Shown piece after piece: positions 38,471-49,039 of a stretch of 64,000 bases of DNA. Numbering within the stretch: the stretch's first letter is position 1; the number at the start of each line of letters is the position of its first letter. The stretch is from Gallionellales bacterium GWA2_54_124. Its GTDB lineage: Bacteria; Pseudomonadota; Gammaproteobacteria; Burkholderiales; Gallionellaceae. Both the position numbers and the translations under genes were made by a program. A model generated the notes under the pieces. That model was not told the DNA's origin and did no database searches. It was given only the letters and a program-made list of their open reading frames with translations. The stretch is from NCBI GenBank assembly GCA_001801025.1, contig MGWO01000004.1, forward strand, positions 1 through 64,000, given 5' to 3'.

Positions 38471-40387
38471 ATGTCTTCATACATCCGGGTCTTGCCCGAA
38501 CTCCTGATCAACCAGATCGCCGCAGGTGAGGTGATTGAACGCCCGGCGGCCGCCCTCAAAGAACTGCTGGAAAACAGCCTCGATGCCGGCGCTACCGATA
38601 TCACAGTACAACTGGACAATGGTGGCATCAAACTGCTGCGCATACGCGACAACGGACACGGTATCGTCAGGGATGAACTCGCCCTCGCACTGATGCGCCA
38701 CGCAACCAGCAAAATCGCCTCTCTGGACGATCTGCAAAGCGTTGAGAGCATGGGGTTTCGCGGCGAGGCGTTAGCCAGTATGGCCGCTGTGGCACAGCTC
38801 ACGCTGTCCAGTCGCACCGAACAGGACACCCATGGCTGGATGGTCGAAGCAATCAATGGGCACATCAGCGATCCCGCGCCTGCAAATCAGCCGCCGGGCA
38901 CCACGATCGAATTGCGCGAGTTGTATTTCAACACCCCGGCACGGCGTAAATTTTTAAAATCCGAGGCGACTGAATTCGCCCACTGCGAAGAAGCTTTCAA
39001 GCGCATCGCGCTCTCGCGCCCCGATGTCGGATTTTCGCTGCAACACAATGGCCGCACCGTCTGGCAACTGGCTACACCGCCGCGCCTGCTCGATACCTGG
39101 CTGCAGGATGCCGCATTAAAGCGTGTCGCAGCACTGCTCGGCGCTGAATTCGGCAATGCGGCAGTCCCCGTGTCCCGCAGCGCCGCCAACCTGACTTTGC
39201 ATGGCCTGGCCGCACTGCCCGCCTATTCCCGTGGCAGTCGCGACGCACAATATTTTTTCGTCAACGGCCGCTTTGTGCGGGACAAGGTCGCAAGTCATGC
39301 ACTGCGTCAGGCGTATCAGGACATACTGCACCACCAGCGCCATCCCGCCTTCGTTTTGTTCCTTGAGCTACCGGCGGAGCAAGTGGACGTGAACGTGCAT
39401 CCTGCCAAGTCTGAGGTGCGCTTTCGCGAGGGGCAAGGCATCCACCAGTTCATTTTTCATACGCTGCAACAGGCGCTCGCCGCCCCCGCCCTGTCGGGAG
39501 CTGAGACTCCGGCTACTATCAAAGCCCCGATTCCGACTCAGCAACGCATACCGCTCGCCGCCCTCAATGCAACGTATCAGGTATGGGAAGCACAAACGGG
39601 GAGTGGAAAGTGGCAAAGTCAGGACTCAGGATTCAGGATTCAGGATTCAGCAACCCCTCGGACAAATAATGAGTGGGGAGTAGAGAGTGGAGAAGCGGCA
39701 AGTGGTGAGTGGAAAGTGGGTAGCGGGCAAACCGCTCCCGCTGAGAGTTCCTCACTGCCCGCTATCCAATCACCAACGACTTCCCACTATCCACTATCCA
39801 CTGACCATCCTCTGGGTTTTGCCTTAGCCCAGCTGTCCGGCGTCTATATTCTGGCGCAAAATGAGCGCGGCCTGATCGTCGTGGATATGCACGCCGCTCA
39901 TGAGCGCATTGTCTATGAAAAGCTGAAGGCATCAATGGATCATGAAGCCATCGCCACGCAACCTTTGCTAATTCCGGTGTGCTTTCAAACCGATGCACAC
40001 GATGTCGCGACTGTAGAGGCCGAGCAGGATGCCCTGCATCAACTCGGTTTTGACATTAAACCGCTCTCACCCACCCAGCTTGCGATACGGGCCATGCCGG
40101 TGCTGCTCAAACAGGCGGAAGCGGAAGCTGCCGCGCGCGACATTTTAGACGAGCTGCGTGAATACGGCGGCAGCCGGATGCTCACCGAGCGCCGCAATGA
40201 GCTGCTGGCAAGCTTAGCCTGTCATGGCGCGGTGCGCGCCAACCGGATTTTGAGCATACCCGAGATGAACGCGCTGCTGCGTGAAATGGAACAGACAGAA
40301 CGTTCCGGTCAGTGCAACCACGGCCGACCGACCTGGTTTGCGCTGTCCTTGAACGAACTTGATAAGATGTTTATGAGAGGCCAGTAA
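38471..40387 (+). CDS. mutL: DNA mismatch repair protein MutL with endonuclease motif
   Basis: 638 residues. The N-terminal GHKL ATPase (about 1-335) has [44 protein letters not shown] and the KSEVRFRE transducer region. The linker (about 350-450) is low complexity and encoded by heptamer repeats. The C-terminal dimerisation domain carries [12 protein letters not shown], which fits the DxHA(X)2E(X)4E endonuclease motif, and [11 protein letters not shown] and [10 protein letters not shown] metal-site motifs. This predicts a nicking MutL, as in Neisseria and Pseudomonas, and repair without MutH/Dam strand marking. It converges with nothing; the MHS transporter follows after 50 bases. Confidence 0.95.
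   Translation: MSSYIRVLPELLINQIAAGEVIERPAAALKELLENSLDAGATDITVQLDNGGIKLLRIRDNGHGIVRDELALALMRHATSKIASLDDLQSVESMGFRGEALASMAAVAQLTLSSRTEQDTHGWMVEAINGHISDPAPANQPPGTTIELRELYFNTPARRKFLKSEATEFAHCEEAFKRIALSRPDVGFSLQHNGRTVWQLATPPRLLDTWLQDAALKRVAALLGAEFGNAAVPVSRSAANLTLHGLAALPAYSRGSRDAQYFFVNGRFVRDKVASHALRQAYQDILHHQRHPAFVLFLELPAEQVDVNVHPAKSEVRFREGQGIHQFIFHTLQQALAAPALSGAETPATIKAPIPTQQRIPLAALNATYQVWEAQTGSGKWQSQDSGFRIQDSATPRTNNEWGVESGEAASGEWKVGSGQTAPAESSSLPAIQSPTTSHYPLSTDHPLGFALAQLSGVYILAQNERGLIVVDMHAAHERIVYEKLKASMDHEAIATQPLLIPVCFQTDAHDVATVEAEQDALHQLGFDIKPLSPTQLAIRAMPVLLKQAEAEAAARDILDELREYGGSRMLTERRNELLASLACHGAVRANRILSIPEMNALLREMEQTERSGQCNHGRPTWFALSLNELDKMFMRGQ
39603..39812. repeat. Heptamer arrays encoding the MutL linker
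   Basis: Three sets lie in frame. 39619-39650 is TCAGGAC followed by three TCAGGAT units and a partial TCAG, the family also seen in sdhE and miaA. 39671-39727 is a decayed run of GAGTGGR-type units (with one 8-base slip). 39752-39812 holds their inverted complements, including TGCCCGCTA, which pairs perfectly with TAGCGGGCA at 39721-39729, and CCACTAT copies. An extra GTGGAAA/GTGGCAA pair is at 39603-39616. The segment can fold as a long imperfect hairpin but is read through as a Ser/Gly/Pro-rich linker. Confidence 0.85.
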
Positions 40388-40437
40388 GGCGATCTTACCG
40401 GCAGCTGCTGATAAAACGCACAACAATTCACAACTTC

Positions 40438-41706
40438 ATGACAACTCTCTCTCCTTCCATCTTGCGTATCGCCTTTGCCAGCTTTATCGGCACCGCGATC
40501 GAATTTTACGACTTTTACATCTACGGGTTAGCCGTTGCGATGGTGATCGGGCCGGTGTTTTTCCCTGCCAGCGATCCTGCCACTCAAGCCCTGAATGCCT
40601 TTTTGACCTTCGGCATCGCCTTTATCGCACGCCCCATCGGCGCACTGCTGTTCGGCCATTTCGGCGACAAAATCGGCCGAAAAACCACGCTGGCCGCATC
40701 CTTGCTGGTCATGGGCAGTTGCACCACGCTGATCGGCTTTCTGCCAGGCTACGCGCTGATCGGCTGGAGCGCGCCCGCCCTGCTGTGCCTGTTGCGCTTC
40801 GGTCAGGGAATCGGACTGGGGGGCGAATGGGGGGGAGCTGCCCTGCTGGCCGCCGAATATGCACCTAAAGGACAACGCGGCTGGTATGGCATGTTCCCGC
40901 AATTAGGTCCTCCTGTCGGTTTTTTGCTGGCGGTCGGCAGTTTTTTGCTGCTCTCACAACTGCTCGATGACGCACAATTTAGCGCATGGGGCTGGCGCAT
41001 CCCGTTCCTCGCCAGCGCAATCCTTGTGATCATCGGTCTTTACGTGCGGCTCAAGCTGACTGAAACGCCGGTATTTGCGCAAACCACACAACAGGCCGTA
41101 AAACTGCCGGCCGCCGAATTATTTCGCCATCATGCAAAACCCATGGTGCTGGGTGCACTGGTGATGGTGGTGTGCTATGCCTTGTTTTATATCTCGACGG
41201 TGTTTAGCTTGAGTTACGGCACCACAACGCTCGGCATTCCCCGTCCGCAATTTTTGTTGATGCTATGCGTCGCCGTGCTATTCATGGCGGCCGCCACACC
41301 GCTCTCGGCATGGTTAGGGGATCGTTTCGGCCGCCGTCCTGTCCTGATCACCGCAGGGTTTGCGGCCATGCTGTCGGGATTTTTGCTCGCCCCGGCCCTC
41401 CAAAGCGGCTCACTTTTTCAGATTACAGGTTTCCTTTGTCTGGAATTATTTTTGATGGGTGCTACCTTCGCGCCGATGGGTGCCCTGCTGCCGGAACTCT
41501 TTCCGACCCGGGTGCGCTATACGGGTGCGGGGGCGGCCTATAATCTAGGCGGCATTCTGGGTGCATCGCTCGCCCCCTATATTGCCCAGCAACTGGTACT
41601 GGCAGGCGGCCTGTCCTGGGTGGGTGGCTATATCTCGGTTGCCGCTGCCCTCAGCGTGACCGCAGCACTCTTCATCACAGATGCACGCGACAAGGAACTG
41701 ACATGA
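40438..41706 (+). CDS. MFS transporter, metabolite:H+ symporter (MHS) family
   Basis: 422 residues, twelve predicted membrane helices. The MHS signature is strong: [23 protein letters not shown] in helix 1, loop 2-3 motif [21 protein letters not shown], and [27 protein letters not shown] in helix 4-5. The loop 8-9 motif [14 protein letters not shown] repeats in the second half. Family members move compounds such as 2-oxoglutarate (KgtP), citrate, shikimate or proline/betaine with protons; the substrate cannot be read from sequence. It overlaps miaA as ATGA. Confidence 0.88.
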   Translation: MTTLSPSILRIAFASFIGTAIEFYDFYIYGLAVAMVIGPVFFPASDPATQALNAFLTFGIAFIARPIGALLFGHFGDKIGRKTTLAASLLVMGSCTTLIGFLPGYALIGWSAPALLCLLRFGQGIGLGGEWGGAALLAAEYAPKGQRGWYGMFPQLGPPVGFLLAVGSFLLLSQLLDDAQFSAWGWRIPFLASAILVIIGLYVRLKLTETPVFAQTTQQAVKLPAAELFRHHAKPMVLGALVMVVCYALFYISTVFSLSYGTTTLGIPRPQFLLMLCVAVLFMAAATPLSAWLGDRFGRRPVLITAGFAAMLSGFLLAPALQSGSLFQITGFLCLELFLMGATFAPMGALLPELFPTRVRYTGAGAAYNLGGILGASLAPYIAQQLVLAGGLSWVGGYISVAAALSVTAALFITDARDKELT

Positions 41707-42683
41707 CCCAATCCACAATCCTGAATCCTGAATCCTGCCTCCTCGATCCTCGATCCTCGCATCTGCCCCCCGCCCTGTTTTTGATGGGCCCGACGGCCAG
41801 CGGCAAAACGGGGGTCGCAGTTGAACTGGCACAGACGCTGCCTGTTGAGCTTATCAGTGTGGATTCCGCGCTGGTGTATCGGGACATGAATATCGGCACG
41901 GCAAAACCCGATGCCGCAACACTCGCCCTAGCCCCCCATCACCTGATCGACATCATAGATCCGACTGAGGCCTATTCCGCCGCGGCCTTCAGACGGGATG
42001 CGCTGTCCCTGATGGCGGACATCACTTCGCGAGGAAAAATTCCATTACTCGTGGGGGGAACCATGCTGTATTTCAAAGCGTTGCGCGATGGACTGAGTGC
42101 ATTGCCCGTCGCTGACCCTTTAGTGCGTAGCGAACTTGACGCGGTGATTGCTGAACACGGCATTGGCTACCTGCATCAGCAACTGGCCATCGTCGACCCC
42201 GAGACAGCGGCGCGCCTCTCGCCCAACGACACCCAGCGCATCCAGCGTGCAATGGAGATTTACCGGATTACGGGGACATCGATGTCTGCACTCTTCAAAC
42301 TTCAAACCGACAATGCCGCGCTACCCTACCACATCACCTCAATCGCCCTCGTTCCCGGCGAACGCAGCGTGTTGCACAAACGCATTGAAACGCGTTTTCA
42401 TCAAATGATCGGGCAGGGATTGCTGACAGAATTACGCGATTTGCGGGAGAAATATGCACTGCACCCCGAATTGCCATCGATGCGTTGCGTCGGTTACCGT
42501 CAGGCCTGGCAGTATATGGAAGGGGAAGTCACTAAGGCGCAGTTTGTCGAGACCGGCATCATCGCCACGCGCCAGCTTGCCAAACGCCAGCTGACCTGGC
42601 TGCGCTCCATGCCGGAAAATGTACAAATCGACTGCCTGACAGACAATCTGATTGACAAAGTGCGTGGAACATTTCGCTTATAG
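41703..42683 (+). CDS. miaA: tRNA dimethylallyltransferase MiaA with a repeat-encoded N-terminus
   Basis: 326 residues. It isopentenylates A37 of tRNAs reading UNN codons. P-loop GPTASGKT at residues 29-36, [17 protein letters not shown] with the base-binding Asp, the [22 protein letters not shown] segment and [12 protein letters not shown] are family hallmarks. The ATG overlaps the transporter stop as ATGA. Residues 3-19 ([17 protein letters not shown]) are encoded by seven heptamers; E. coli MiaA begins about 17 residues before its P-loop, so roughly ten residues are extra here. mutL and miaA are often neighbours in proteobacteria; here the transporter separates them. Confidence 0.95.
   Translation: MTQSTILNPESCLLDPRSSHLPPALFLMGPTASGKTGVAVELAQTLPVELISVDSALVYRDMNIGTAKPDAATLALAPHHLIDIIDPTEAYSAAAFRRDALSLMADITSRGKIPLLVGGTMLYFKALRDGLSALPVADPLVRSELDAVIAEHGIGYLHQQLAIVDPETAARLSPNDTQRIQRAMEIYRITGTSMSALFKLQTDNAALPYHITSIALVPGERSVLHKRIETRFHQMIGQGLLTELRDLREKYALHPELPSMRCVGYRQAWQYMEGEVTKAQFVETGIIATRQLAKRQLTWLRSMPENVQIDCLTDNLIDKVRGTFRL
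41710..41758 (+). repeat. Heptamer array at the miaA start
   Basis: Seven contiguous period-7 units begin five bases after the A of the miaA start ATG: AATCCAC, three AATCCTG, CCTCCTC and two GATCCTC. AATCCTG is the reverse complement (rotated) of the TCAGGAT unit in mutL and the same family as CTGAATC in sdhE. Forty-nine bases is not a multiple of three, but the frame is open throughout. Confidence 0.88.
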
Positions 42684-42684
42684 C

Positions 42685-45600
42685 CTAGGTATTCATAAAC
42701 AAATTCCAAACCTGAGCAAAATCTTCTAACGCCTCAGTGGGCGATTGGCCTGCATTGAGCTTAGCCTCCAACACAGTTATCACCGCACAAATCCGGTCTG
42801 CACCGAGATTGCCGGCCACACCTTTGAGCGCATGTAATTTACTTCTCGCATCCTCTATCTGATTCGAACCGATCAGCTGGGTGACTTGTTCGACTATTTC
42901 TGTGAACTCCAGACGCATGGAGCCAATCAATTCAAGCAGCAATTCGTGATCGCCCAGCAAGGCAACGACCTCGGCGAGTCGCTCGTCATCGAAGCCCTCT
43001 ATATGCAATACGCCTGAACTGGATGAAACAGGGCTATCCGGCATCAATGAGTCCTTATCTGCATCGACACAAAGCTTAATGAGCATTTGGGTCAGCAGTT
43101 CAGAGTCGATCGGCTTACCGATAAAATCGGTCATTCCGACTTCAGAACACTTCTCCTGCTCATCCAGCGTAACGCCCGCGCTCATCGCCACGATCGGCAG
43201 ACTTGCAAACCGGCTGTCCTGACGGATCAGTCGGGTGGCCTCCAATCCGTCCATCACGGGCATCTGGATATCCATCAGCACCACGTCGTACTGCTGATGC
43301 TCAAGACATGCAATGGCCTCTTCACCGTGACCGGCAATATCGAGCAGCATCCCGAGCTTTTTAATGACATGTGTCGCGAGCAACTGGTTCACTTTGTTGT
43401 CTTCCACCAGCAGCACTCGCTTGCCGTATAACGCCTGTTTCATATCCCGCTCTTGCGGCACATCCCTGACGACTGATGCCAGCTGCATAGCACTGGCAAT
43501 TGGCAGCGTTACCTCAAAATGAAACTCACTGCCTGCACCTGCCTCGCTGTCAACCCGGATATCACCGTCCATCAAGCGTGCCAGATTCCGGCTGATCGTC
43601 AATCCCAACCCCGTTCCGCCAAAACGGCGGGTAATTGAATTATCCGCCTGCACAAAAGGCTGAAACAGCGTTGCCAACTGCGCTGCACTCATGCCAATAC
43701 CGCTGTCTTTAACGCAAAAATCGAGTTTTACATCCTCGCCATTCGTCTGAATGGACCGCACATTAAGACTGACGCCGCCCTGTTTAGTGAATTTGATCGC
43801 ATTCCCCAGTAGATTGGTCAAAATCTGCCTCAAACGCAGCGGATCGCCTCTCAGTATATTCGGCACCCCGGCCTCTCTTGCCACAACAAGATCCAGCATC
43901 CTTTCCTTGGCCTGCATGACAAACATACGGCGCACCTGACCTAGCAACTCATCGAGATTGAACACCTCGGTCTCCAGCGTCATCTGCCGTGATTCAATCT
44001 TGGAAAAATCGAGGATGTCGTTGAGTATGCCAAGCAGGGAGCGCGATGACTCGATGATCTGATGCAAATGCGCGCGCTGTGACTCGGGATTCGGATCATC
44101 AAGCGCAAGCTCCGAAAAGCCGATCACGGCATTCATCGGCGTGCGGATTTCGTGAGACATATTGGCCAGAAAATCACTTTTGGCACGATTGGCAGACTCT
44201 GCCTTCTCACGAGCCGCCTCAAGCAATTTTGCATGATGTTTACGCTCGGTGATGTCTTTTACAAAACAGAACAGACGTCCACCTGCAATCGGCGCGTAAG
44301 AGACGGCAACCGATACATCCCAGATTCGCCCCTCTTTGGTGCGGTGACGCGACTCGAACTCATCACTTCCCTCACGTCTGATTTTCTCGATGCGCGTCTC
44401 AACATCGGCCTCCGAATCGATCACTTCAAGCTGACCGACCCGCATGCTTAGCAACTCGTCCCGCGTGTAGCCTGATGCTTGCACATAGGCATCATTGACT
44501 TCGAGAAGATAGCCTTCCATATCTACCGTCCAGAATCCGTCGACCGATGTTTTGATCGCAGCGCTATAAACGGCTTCCCTTTCTTTCATCTGCAGTTCCA
44601 TGCGCTGGCGTTCGGTGATATCTTCAAACACCACCACAGTGCCTTCAATACGACCATCCCGATACATCGGATATGTTGAATACTCGACAGCGATACTCGT
44701 ACCATCGCGGCGCCACAACACCTCATTGTTGATCTTGCGAGGTATTCCATCGAGAGATGTTGCATGCATCGGACATATCTCTGCCTCATAACGTGCACCA
44801 TCCGGATAAGTATGGTGTACAAGACTATGCAGCGGTTGACCTAACAATTCATCCGGCTGATAACCCAGCATTCTCGCTCCGGCGGCATTGATAAAGGTGC
44901 AAATACCGCCATTGAGCGATTGCCCCCATATGCCACCATTCACGGATTCTAGCAACAAACGCAGGCGGGACTCACTCTCTTCCACAGTGTGCTTTGCATC
45001 CCGCACCGACCGGAAATAATAAATCAAACCACCACCGATCAAAATCAGCGCACCGCCTAATAAGCTAATTAAAAAAAACATATTACGCCGGTCTCGTTCT
45101 AGCATCGCAAGGCTCGGCAAATCGCTTTCCGCATAGACCGTCATCCCGTATTCCGGCAAAGAGGTTGCAGCCAGCACATGCGGAAAATTTTCGCCATTGA
45201 TGCGTTTTAACTGATCAGAACCTTTCCAAGACTCAATCTTCAACGGGGCAAATTCCGTACGCTGATAGAGTTGCTGCTTGTCCTGACTGCTCAATTGGCC
45301 TACCGTGGCATCCGGAATCGTCAACATGACCATTTCAGGATCATGCGCCATGATAATAACGCCGTTGCTATCGACAATGTAGGCATCCGCACGTTGCGTT
45401 AAAAAGGCCAGCGTGGGCAGATCGATCTTGGCCACTACCGCCCCCTGAAACTTACCGTCCTGCACGATAGGTGTGGAAAAATAAAGTCCGGGAATGTGGG
45501 TTGTTTTACCTACAGCATATTGCATGCCGCGAAACCAGGTTTTCGCGTCTTTAAACCACTGACGGTCAACATAATTGGTACCGATGCTGACGCCAGGCTT

Positions 45601-46047
45601 ACTCCAGTTACTCGCCGAAATACAGTCGCCTGCCGCATTGACCAGAAAAATAAGATCAACCCCGAGCGAACGCTGAGTTAATTCAAAATATTTATTCATA
45701 TCCTCCAGCACGGGATTTGCGGTCCATTGTTTTACCGCATCCGTTTTACTCAACGTCGTCGGCTGAACATCCGGAGAAAATTCTCCCAGCGCCTTTCTGG
45801 CGCGCAAGGCATTCTGAAAAGTATCCGGTATTCCTGCGACAAAATGCAAACTGCGTTTAATGCTGTCTGCAACATCGGTCGACGTGGCTTCTGCACTGTG
45901 CTGCTCTCTCTCTACAAGCTCAAAAAATTCACTGTCAAAATTTCGTGCTGCCATCACCCACGCCAGCATTACCCAAAACAGCAGCAATACGATGACCCAT
46001 AGCACGAGATTGCGTTGCACTTTATCTAAAATATGCTGGATTTTCAC
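42685..46047 (-). CDS. Hybrid sensor histidine kinase: Cache, two PAS, receiver, Hpt
   Basis: 1120 residues from GTG 46047 (GAAGG ten bases before); a TTG at 46095 is the far alternative. Two membrane helices (about 12-34 and 323-346) flank a double-Cache-like periplasmic sensor. Two PAS domains (about 365-482, 490-602) precede the HisKA site SHEIRTPMNAVIGFS (His632), a GHKL ATPase (GDPLRLRQILTNLLGNAIKFT, GGTGLGLTIS), a receiver with MDIQMPVMDG (Asp926) and a C-terminal Hpt with LHALKGVAGNLGAD (His1072). This is a complete four-step phosphorelay whose output regulator is elsewhere. It ends one base from the miaA stop, convergent. Confidence 0.92.
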   Translation of the reverse strand: MKIQHILDKVQRNLVLWVIVLLLFWVMLAWVMAARNFDSEFFELVEREQHSAEATSTDVADSIKRSLHFVAGIPDTFQNALRARKALGEFSPDVQPTTLSKTDAVKQWTANPVLEDMNKYFELTQRSLGVDLIFLVNAAGDCISASNWSKPGVSIGTNYVDRQWFKDAKTWFRGMQYAVGKTTHIPGLYFSTPIVQDGKFQGAVVAKIDLPTLAFLTQRADAYIVDSNGVIIMAHDPEMVMLTIPDATVGQLSSQDKQQLYQRTEFAPLKIESWKGSDQLKRINGENFPHVLAATSLPEYGMTVYAESDLPSLAMLERDRRNMFFLISLLGGALILIGGGLIYYFRSVRDAKHTVEESESRLRLLLESVNGGIWGQSLNGGICTFINAAGARMLGYQPDELLGQPLHSLVHHTYPDGARYEAEICPMHATSLDGIPRKINNEVLWRRDGTSIAVEYSTYPMYRDGRIEGTVVVFEDITERQRMELQMKEREAVYSAAIKTSVDGFWTVDMEGYLLEVNDAYVQASGYTRDELLSMRVGQLEVIDSEADVETRIEKIRREGSDEFESRHRTKEGRIWDVSVAVSYAPIAGGRLFCFVKDITERKHHAKLLEAAREKAESANRAKSDFLANMSHEIRTPMNAVIGFSELALDDPNPESQRAHLHQIIESSRSLLGILNDILDFSKIESRQMTLETEVFNLDELLGQVRRMFVMQAKERMLDLVVAREAGVPNILRGDPLRLRQILTNLLGNAIKFTKQGGVSLNVRSIQTNGEDVKLDFCVKDSGIGMSAAQLATLFQPFVQADNSITRRFGGTGLGLTISRNLARLMDGDIRVDSEAGAGSEFHFEVTLPIASAMQLASVVRDVPQERDMKQALYGKRVLLVEDNKVNQLLATHVIKKLGMLLDIAGHGEEAIACLEHQQYDVVLMDIQMPVMDGLEATRLIRQDSRFASLPIVAMSAGVTLDEQEKCSEVGMTDFIGKPIDSELLTQMLIKLCVDADKDSLMPDSPVSSSSGVLHIEGFDDERLAEVVALLGDHELLLELIGSMRLEFTEIVEQVTQLIGSNQIEDARSKLHALKGVAGNLGADRICAVITVLEAKLNAGQSPTEALEDFAQVWNLFMNT

Positions 46048-46219
46048 AGTGTTCTTGCCTTCTTGACGGGATAGTTGGGCGCTCCTTTTCTCCAAAAGGG
46101 ACAGCGCTTATTTCATGAGGCGGAAGACTACCAATAAACCCTCGCGGTCACAATATGATTATTAAACAGAGGGGATTAATTTAGCCATTTTCGGTCGTTA
46201 AAGCTAAGCGTACTCGCGT

Positions 46220-46246
46220 AAAAAACCCCGGGCATGCCGGGGTTTT
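46220..46246 (-). terminator. Intrinsic terminator of the MCP gene
   Basis: AAAACCCCGG (46222-46231) pairs with CCGGGGTTTT (46237-46246) around a 5-base loop. On the minus strand the stem is followed by a run of Ts. It lies about 25 bases after the chemoreceptor stop and separates it from the hybrid kinase gene. The remaining 46048-46219 gap must hold the kinase promoter, which I could not place. Confidence 0.85.
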
Positions 46247-46268
46247 CCGGTTACTGAAATCACTTCGT

Positions 46269-48890
46269 CTATTTAAGCAGCTTTGGTGCTTTGGTTCCGG
46301 TCACCCGGGCCTGCAATGCCTTGATAGCACGAATAGTCTGGTTGGATAACTGGAAGAACTCACCGCCGAGTTTCTTGGTGGCTTCATCGAGCTGCTTGTC
46401 GTGAACACACTGCACAATTACGCCGACACTGCGATGAAATTCGGCGTGCGAATGTTTCAGGTCGCTATATTCCTGCATCTGCGCGTAGGAGGTCGCCGGT
46501 CCATACAGCCATTTACCCAGATCGCATTTATCGTCACAGGACACCTTGGCCACTTCCAGTTCCTCCTGACTGTTCCCCTTGATGTAATCGATCAGCCTTG
46601 TTTTCCACTTGATGTGCGCGTTGATTCCATCCCCGAAAGAAAAAGCTGACGGACCGGCAAGCCGCGGTACTGCCAACACAACCGATTTTTTGGGGTGGCC
46701 CAATTTAAAGGTCGCCATCATGACCGTCAGTTGCTCGGCCTGCTCTTCCATAGATTCTGCGGCTGCAGCGGCCTGCTCGACCAGCGCGGCATTTTGCTGC
46801 GTCATGTTGTCCATCTGGGTGATCGCCAGATTAACCTGATCAATCCCGGTGCTCTGCTCGGCCGAGGCCGCACTGATTTCAGCCATGATGTCGGTAACGC
46901 GCTTAACGGCAGCCTGCACTTCCTCCATCGTTTTACCTGCCTGATCAACCAATTGCGTACCCGCCTGTACCTTGTGGACGGAATCGCCGATCAAGTCCTT
47001 GATTTCCTTGGCGGCGACCGCGCTGCGTTTAGCAAGATTGCGCACCTCGGTTGCAACGACCGCAAACCCGCGCCCCTGCTCACCGGCACGCGCCGCTTCC
47101 ACCGCCGCGTTCAAGGCCAGAATATTGGTCTGAAAAGCGATGCCATCGATCACACTGATAATATCCACAATGCGCTTGGAGCTCTCGCTGATCGAACTCA
47201 TCGTGTGCACCACCTGCCCCACCACCTCGCCACCCCGTACAGCGATGGCTGAAGCCCCTACTGCCAGCTGATTAGCCTGGCGGGCATTAGCGGCATTCTG
47301 CCTGACAGTCGAGGTCAACTCTTCCATGCTGGACGCGGTTTCCTGCAAACTGGATGCCTGCTCTTCAGTCCGCTGCGACAAATCGGTGTTGCCGATGGCA
47401 ATTTCGCCTGCCGCCACGTTGATCGTTTCAGCCGCTTCCTTGATGCGGCTGATGATTTCGATCAGTTGACCGACTGTCGCATTGGAATCATCCTTGAGCT
47501 GACCGAAGGTGCCTTGATAATCGCCATCGATGGTTTCATTGAGGTCATATTGAGCCAGCGCACCCAGAACGCGCACCACCTCATTCAAACCAACTTCGCT
47601 GGTCTGCATCAGTCCGTTGATAGATTCTGCCAGTTGCAGGAAGAACCCGGTCTTGCCCTCAACCGTTATGCGGCCTGAGAAGTCGCCCTTGACGGCGGCT
47701 TCAACGATCGCAGCGACTTCAACTTCAGCCTTGATCTGATCGGTCAAGTCCAGCCACTGACCCACCGTACCCAGACGTTCGCCATCGGCAGATACCACAG
47801 GGGTGGTCACCACATCATACTGACGCCCGCCCAGTTTCAGACGCGTGTGAACAGTGCTTCTCAGATTACGCAAACGCTCAATCGCAGCTTGCGGGTCCGC
47901 ATAAAACACGCCGATGCTGCCGCCTAATACCTTGTCGGCGATAAACGCCGGATTTTCCTGCTGGAACGCCTCTTCGTAACGATGCAGCGTGTCATTGAGT
48001 GCGTTGTTGATATAAATCACCTTGCCGTCGTTGTCCGCCACGCGTACACACATGCTGACATTGTCCAGCGCGCACTTGAGCCGCGACATTTCTCGCGCAC
48101 TGCGCTGCTCTGCCTCAAAGCGCTCAAGCAACTTGGTTTGCATAGTGCTGAGAGAATGCATCAGGTCGGTAATTTCATCTTTACCGTCCGCAATGATGCT
48201 ATTGTCGTATCGGCCATGAGAGACTTCGTTGGCCAGCGTTGCCGCGACCGACATACGGCGTGTAATATTGCGCGCCATCAGGCTCGATGCTGCGGTCATC
48301 ACGCCGCCAATCAAAAATACGATCAGCGCCAGTTGCCATGCATGCGTTGTCACCGCAGCATCAATATCATCTACGTACACACCGGAACCGATTACCCAGT
48401 TCCATTGCTGATAGCCTTTGACATAAGAAATCTTAGGAACAGGCTTCTCGCTGCCCGGACGCGGCCACTCGTAATTGACAAAACCCGCCCCGTCCTTTTT
48501 GACGACAGCGAGCATATCGAGAAACAGAAACTTGCCGTTCGGATCTTTGGAAGCAGACAAATCCTTGCCATCGAGCTCAGGTTTAGTCGGATGCATCACC
48601 ATGCGCGGCTGCATGTCGTTGACCCAGAAATACTCTTTGCCGTCATAACGCATCGCCTTCAGCTGAGCGATGGCGCGACTTTGCGCCTGTTCGACGGAAA
48701 GCTCACCCGATGCAGCCGATTTTCCCAGCGTTTCAACCATCCCAAAGGCCGTTTCAACGGCATAGCGTGTGGCGCGCTGTCGATCATCGGTGAGCGTATT
48801 ACGCTCTGAAAACAGTGCCACCATTGCCACCAATAGCAAAGCCAGAATGGCTAATCCGTTCATTAACCAAAGTTTTTTACTTACCGTCAC
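46269..48890 (-). CDS. Methyl-accepting chemotaxis protein with sCache, PAS and CZB domains
   Basis: 873 residues from GTG 48890, with AGGGGA six bases before; the TTG at 48911 precedes that site. Helix 1 (about 5-27) and helix 2 (about 185-205) flank a single-Cache_2 sensor with the typical [24 protein letters not shown] domain (about 207-260), a PAS-like domain (about 265-390) and a second HAMP-like stretch lead to the signalling hairpin [32 protein letters not shown]. The C-terminus is a CZB zinc-binding domain: [21 protein letters not shown]. Many CZB receptors sense zinc-bound oxidants such as HOCl or control cyclases. No che genes are nearby. Confidence 0.92.
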   Translation of the reverse strand: MTVSKKLWLMNGLAILALLLVAMVALFSERNTLTDDRQRATRYAVETAFGMVETLGKSAASGELSVEQAQSRAIAQLKAMRYDGKEYFWVNDMQPRMVMHPTKPELDGKDLSASKDPNGKFLFLDMLAVVKKDGAGFVNYEWPRPGSEKPVPKISYVKGYQQWNWVIGSGVYVDDIDAAVTTHAWQLALIVFLIGGVMTAASSLMARNITRRMSVAATLANEVSHGRYDNSIIADGKDEITDLMHSLSTMQTKLLERFEAEQRSAREMSRLKCALDNVSMCVRVADNDGKVIYINNALNDTLHRYEEAFQQENPAFIADKVLGGSIGVFYADPQAAIERLRNLRSTVHTRLKLGGRQYDVVTTPVVSADGERLGTVGQWLDLTDQIKAEVEVAAIVEAAVKGDFSGRITVEGKTGFFLQLAESINGLMQTSEVGLNEVVRVLGALAQYDLNETIDGDYQGTFGQLKDDSNATVGQLIEIISRIKEAAETINVAAGEIAIGNTDLSQRTEEQASSLQETASSMEELTSTVRQNAANARQANQLAVGASAIAVRGGEVVGQVVHTMSSISESSKRIVDIISVIDGIAFQTNILALNAAVEAARAGEQGRGFAVVATEVRNLAKRSAVAAKEIKDLIGDSVHKVQAGTQLVDQAGKTMEEVQAAVKRVTDIMAEISAASAEQSTGIDQVNLAITQMDNMTQQNAALVEQAAAAAESMEEQAEQLTVMMATFKLGHPKKSVVLAVPRLAGPSAFSFGDGINAHIKWKTRLIDYIKGNSQEELEVAKVSCDDKCDLGKWLYGPATSYAQMQEYSDLKHSHAEFHRSVGVIVQCVHDKQLDEATKKLGGEFFQLSNQTIRAIKALQARVTGTKAPKLLK

Positions 48891-49039
48891 CGTAGTTCCC
48901 CTTATACCCAATCGAAAGTTGCCACACTCAAAATACCCGTCACATTGCTACTCTCGAATCTACCTACCCTTTGGACGAATCACAATACCACCGGATTATC
49001 CACCCGGCTCAGAATATCACTAGATTCTTTCAAATATAT

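Noticed and set aside
38341..38865. Upstream extension of the pntA frame by 175 codons
   Set aside because: It lies antisense to the conserved mutL ATPase domain, has Ser/Arg-rich shadow composition, and a good AGAGGAG site precedes ATG 38340.
39603..39812. CRISPR array in the repeat-rich part of mutL
   Set aside because: Units are 7 bp with no spacers, and the region is an open part of the MutL frame.
39603..39812. Frameshifted or pseudogene mutL because of the repeats
   Set aside because: The frame is open across all arrays and both flanking domains keep their motifs.
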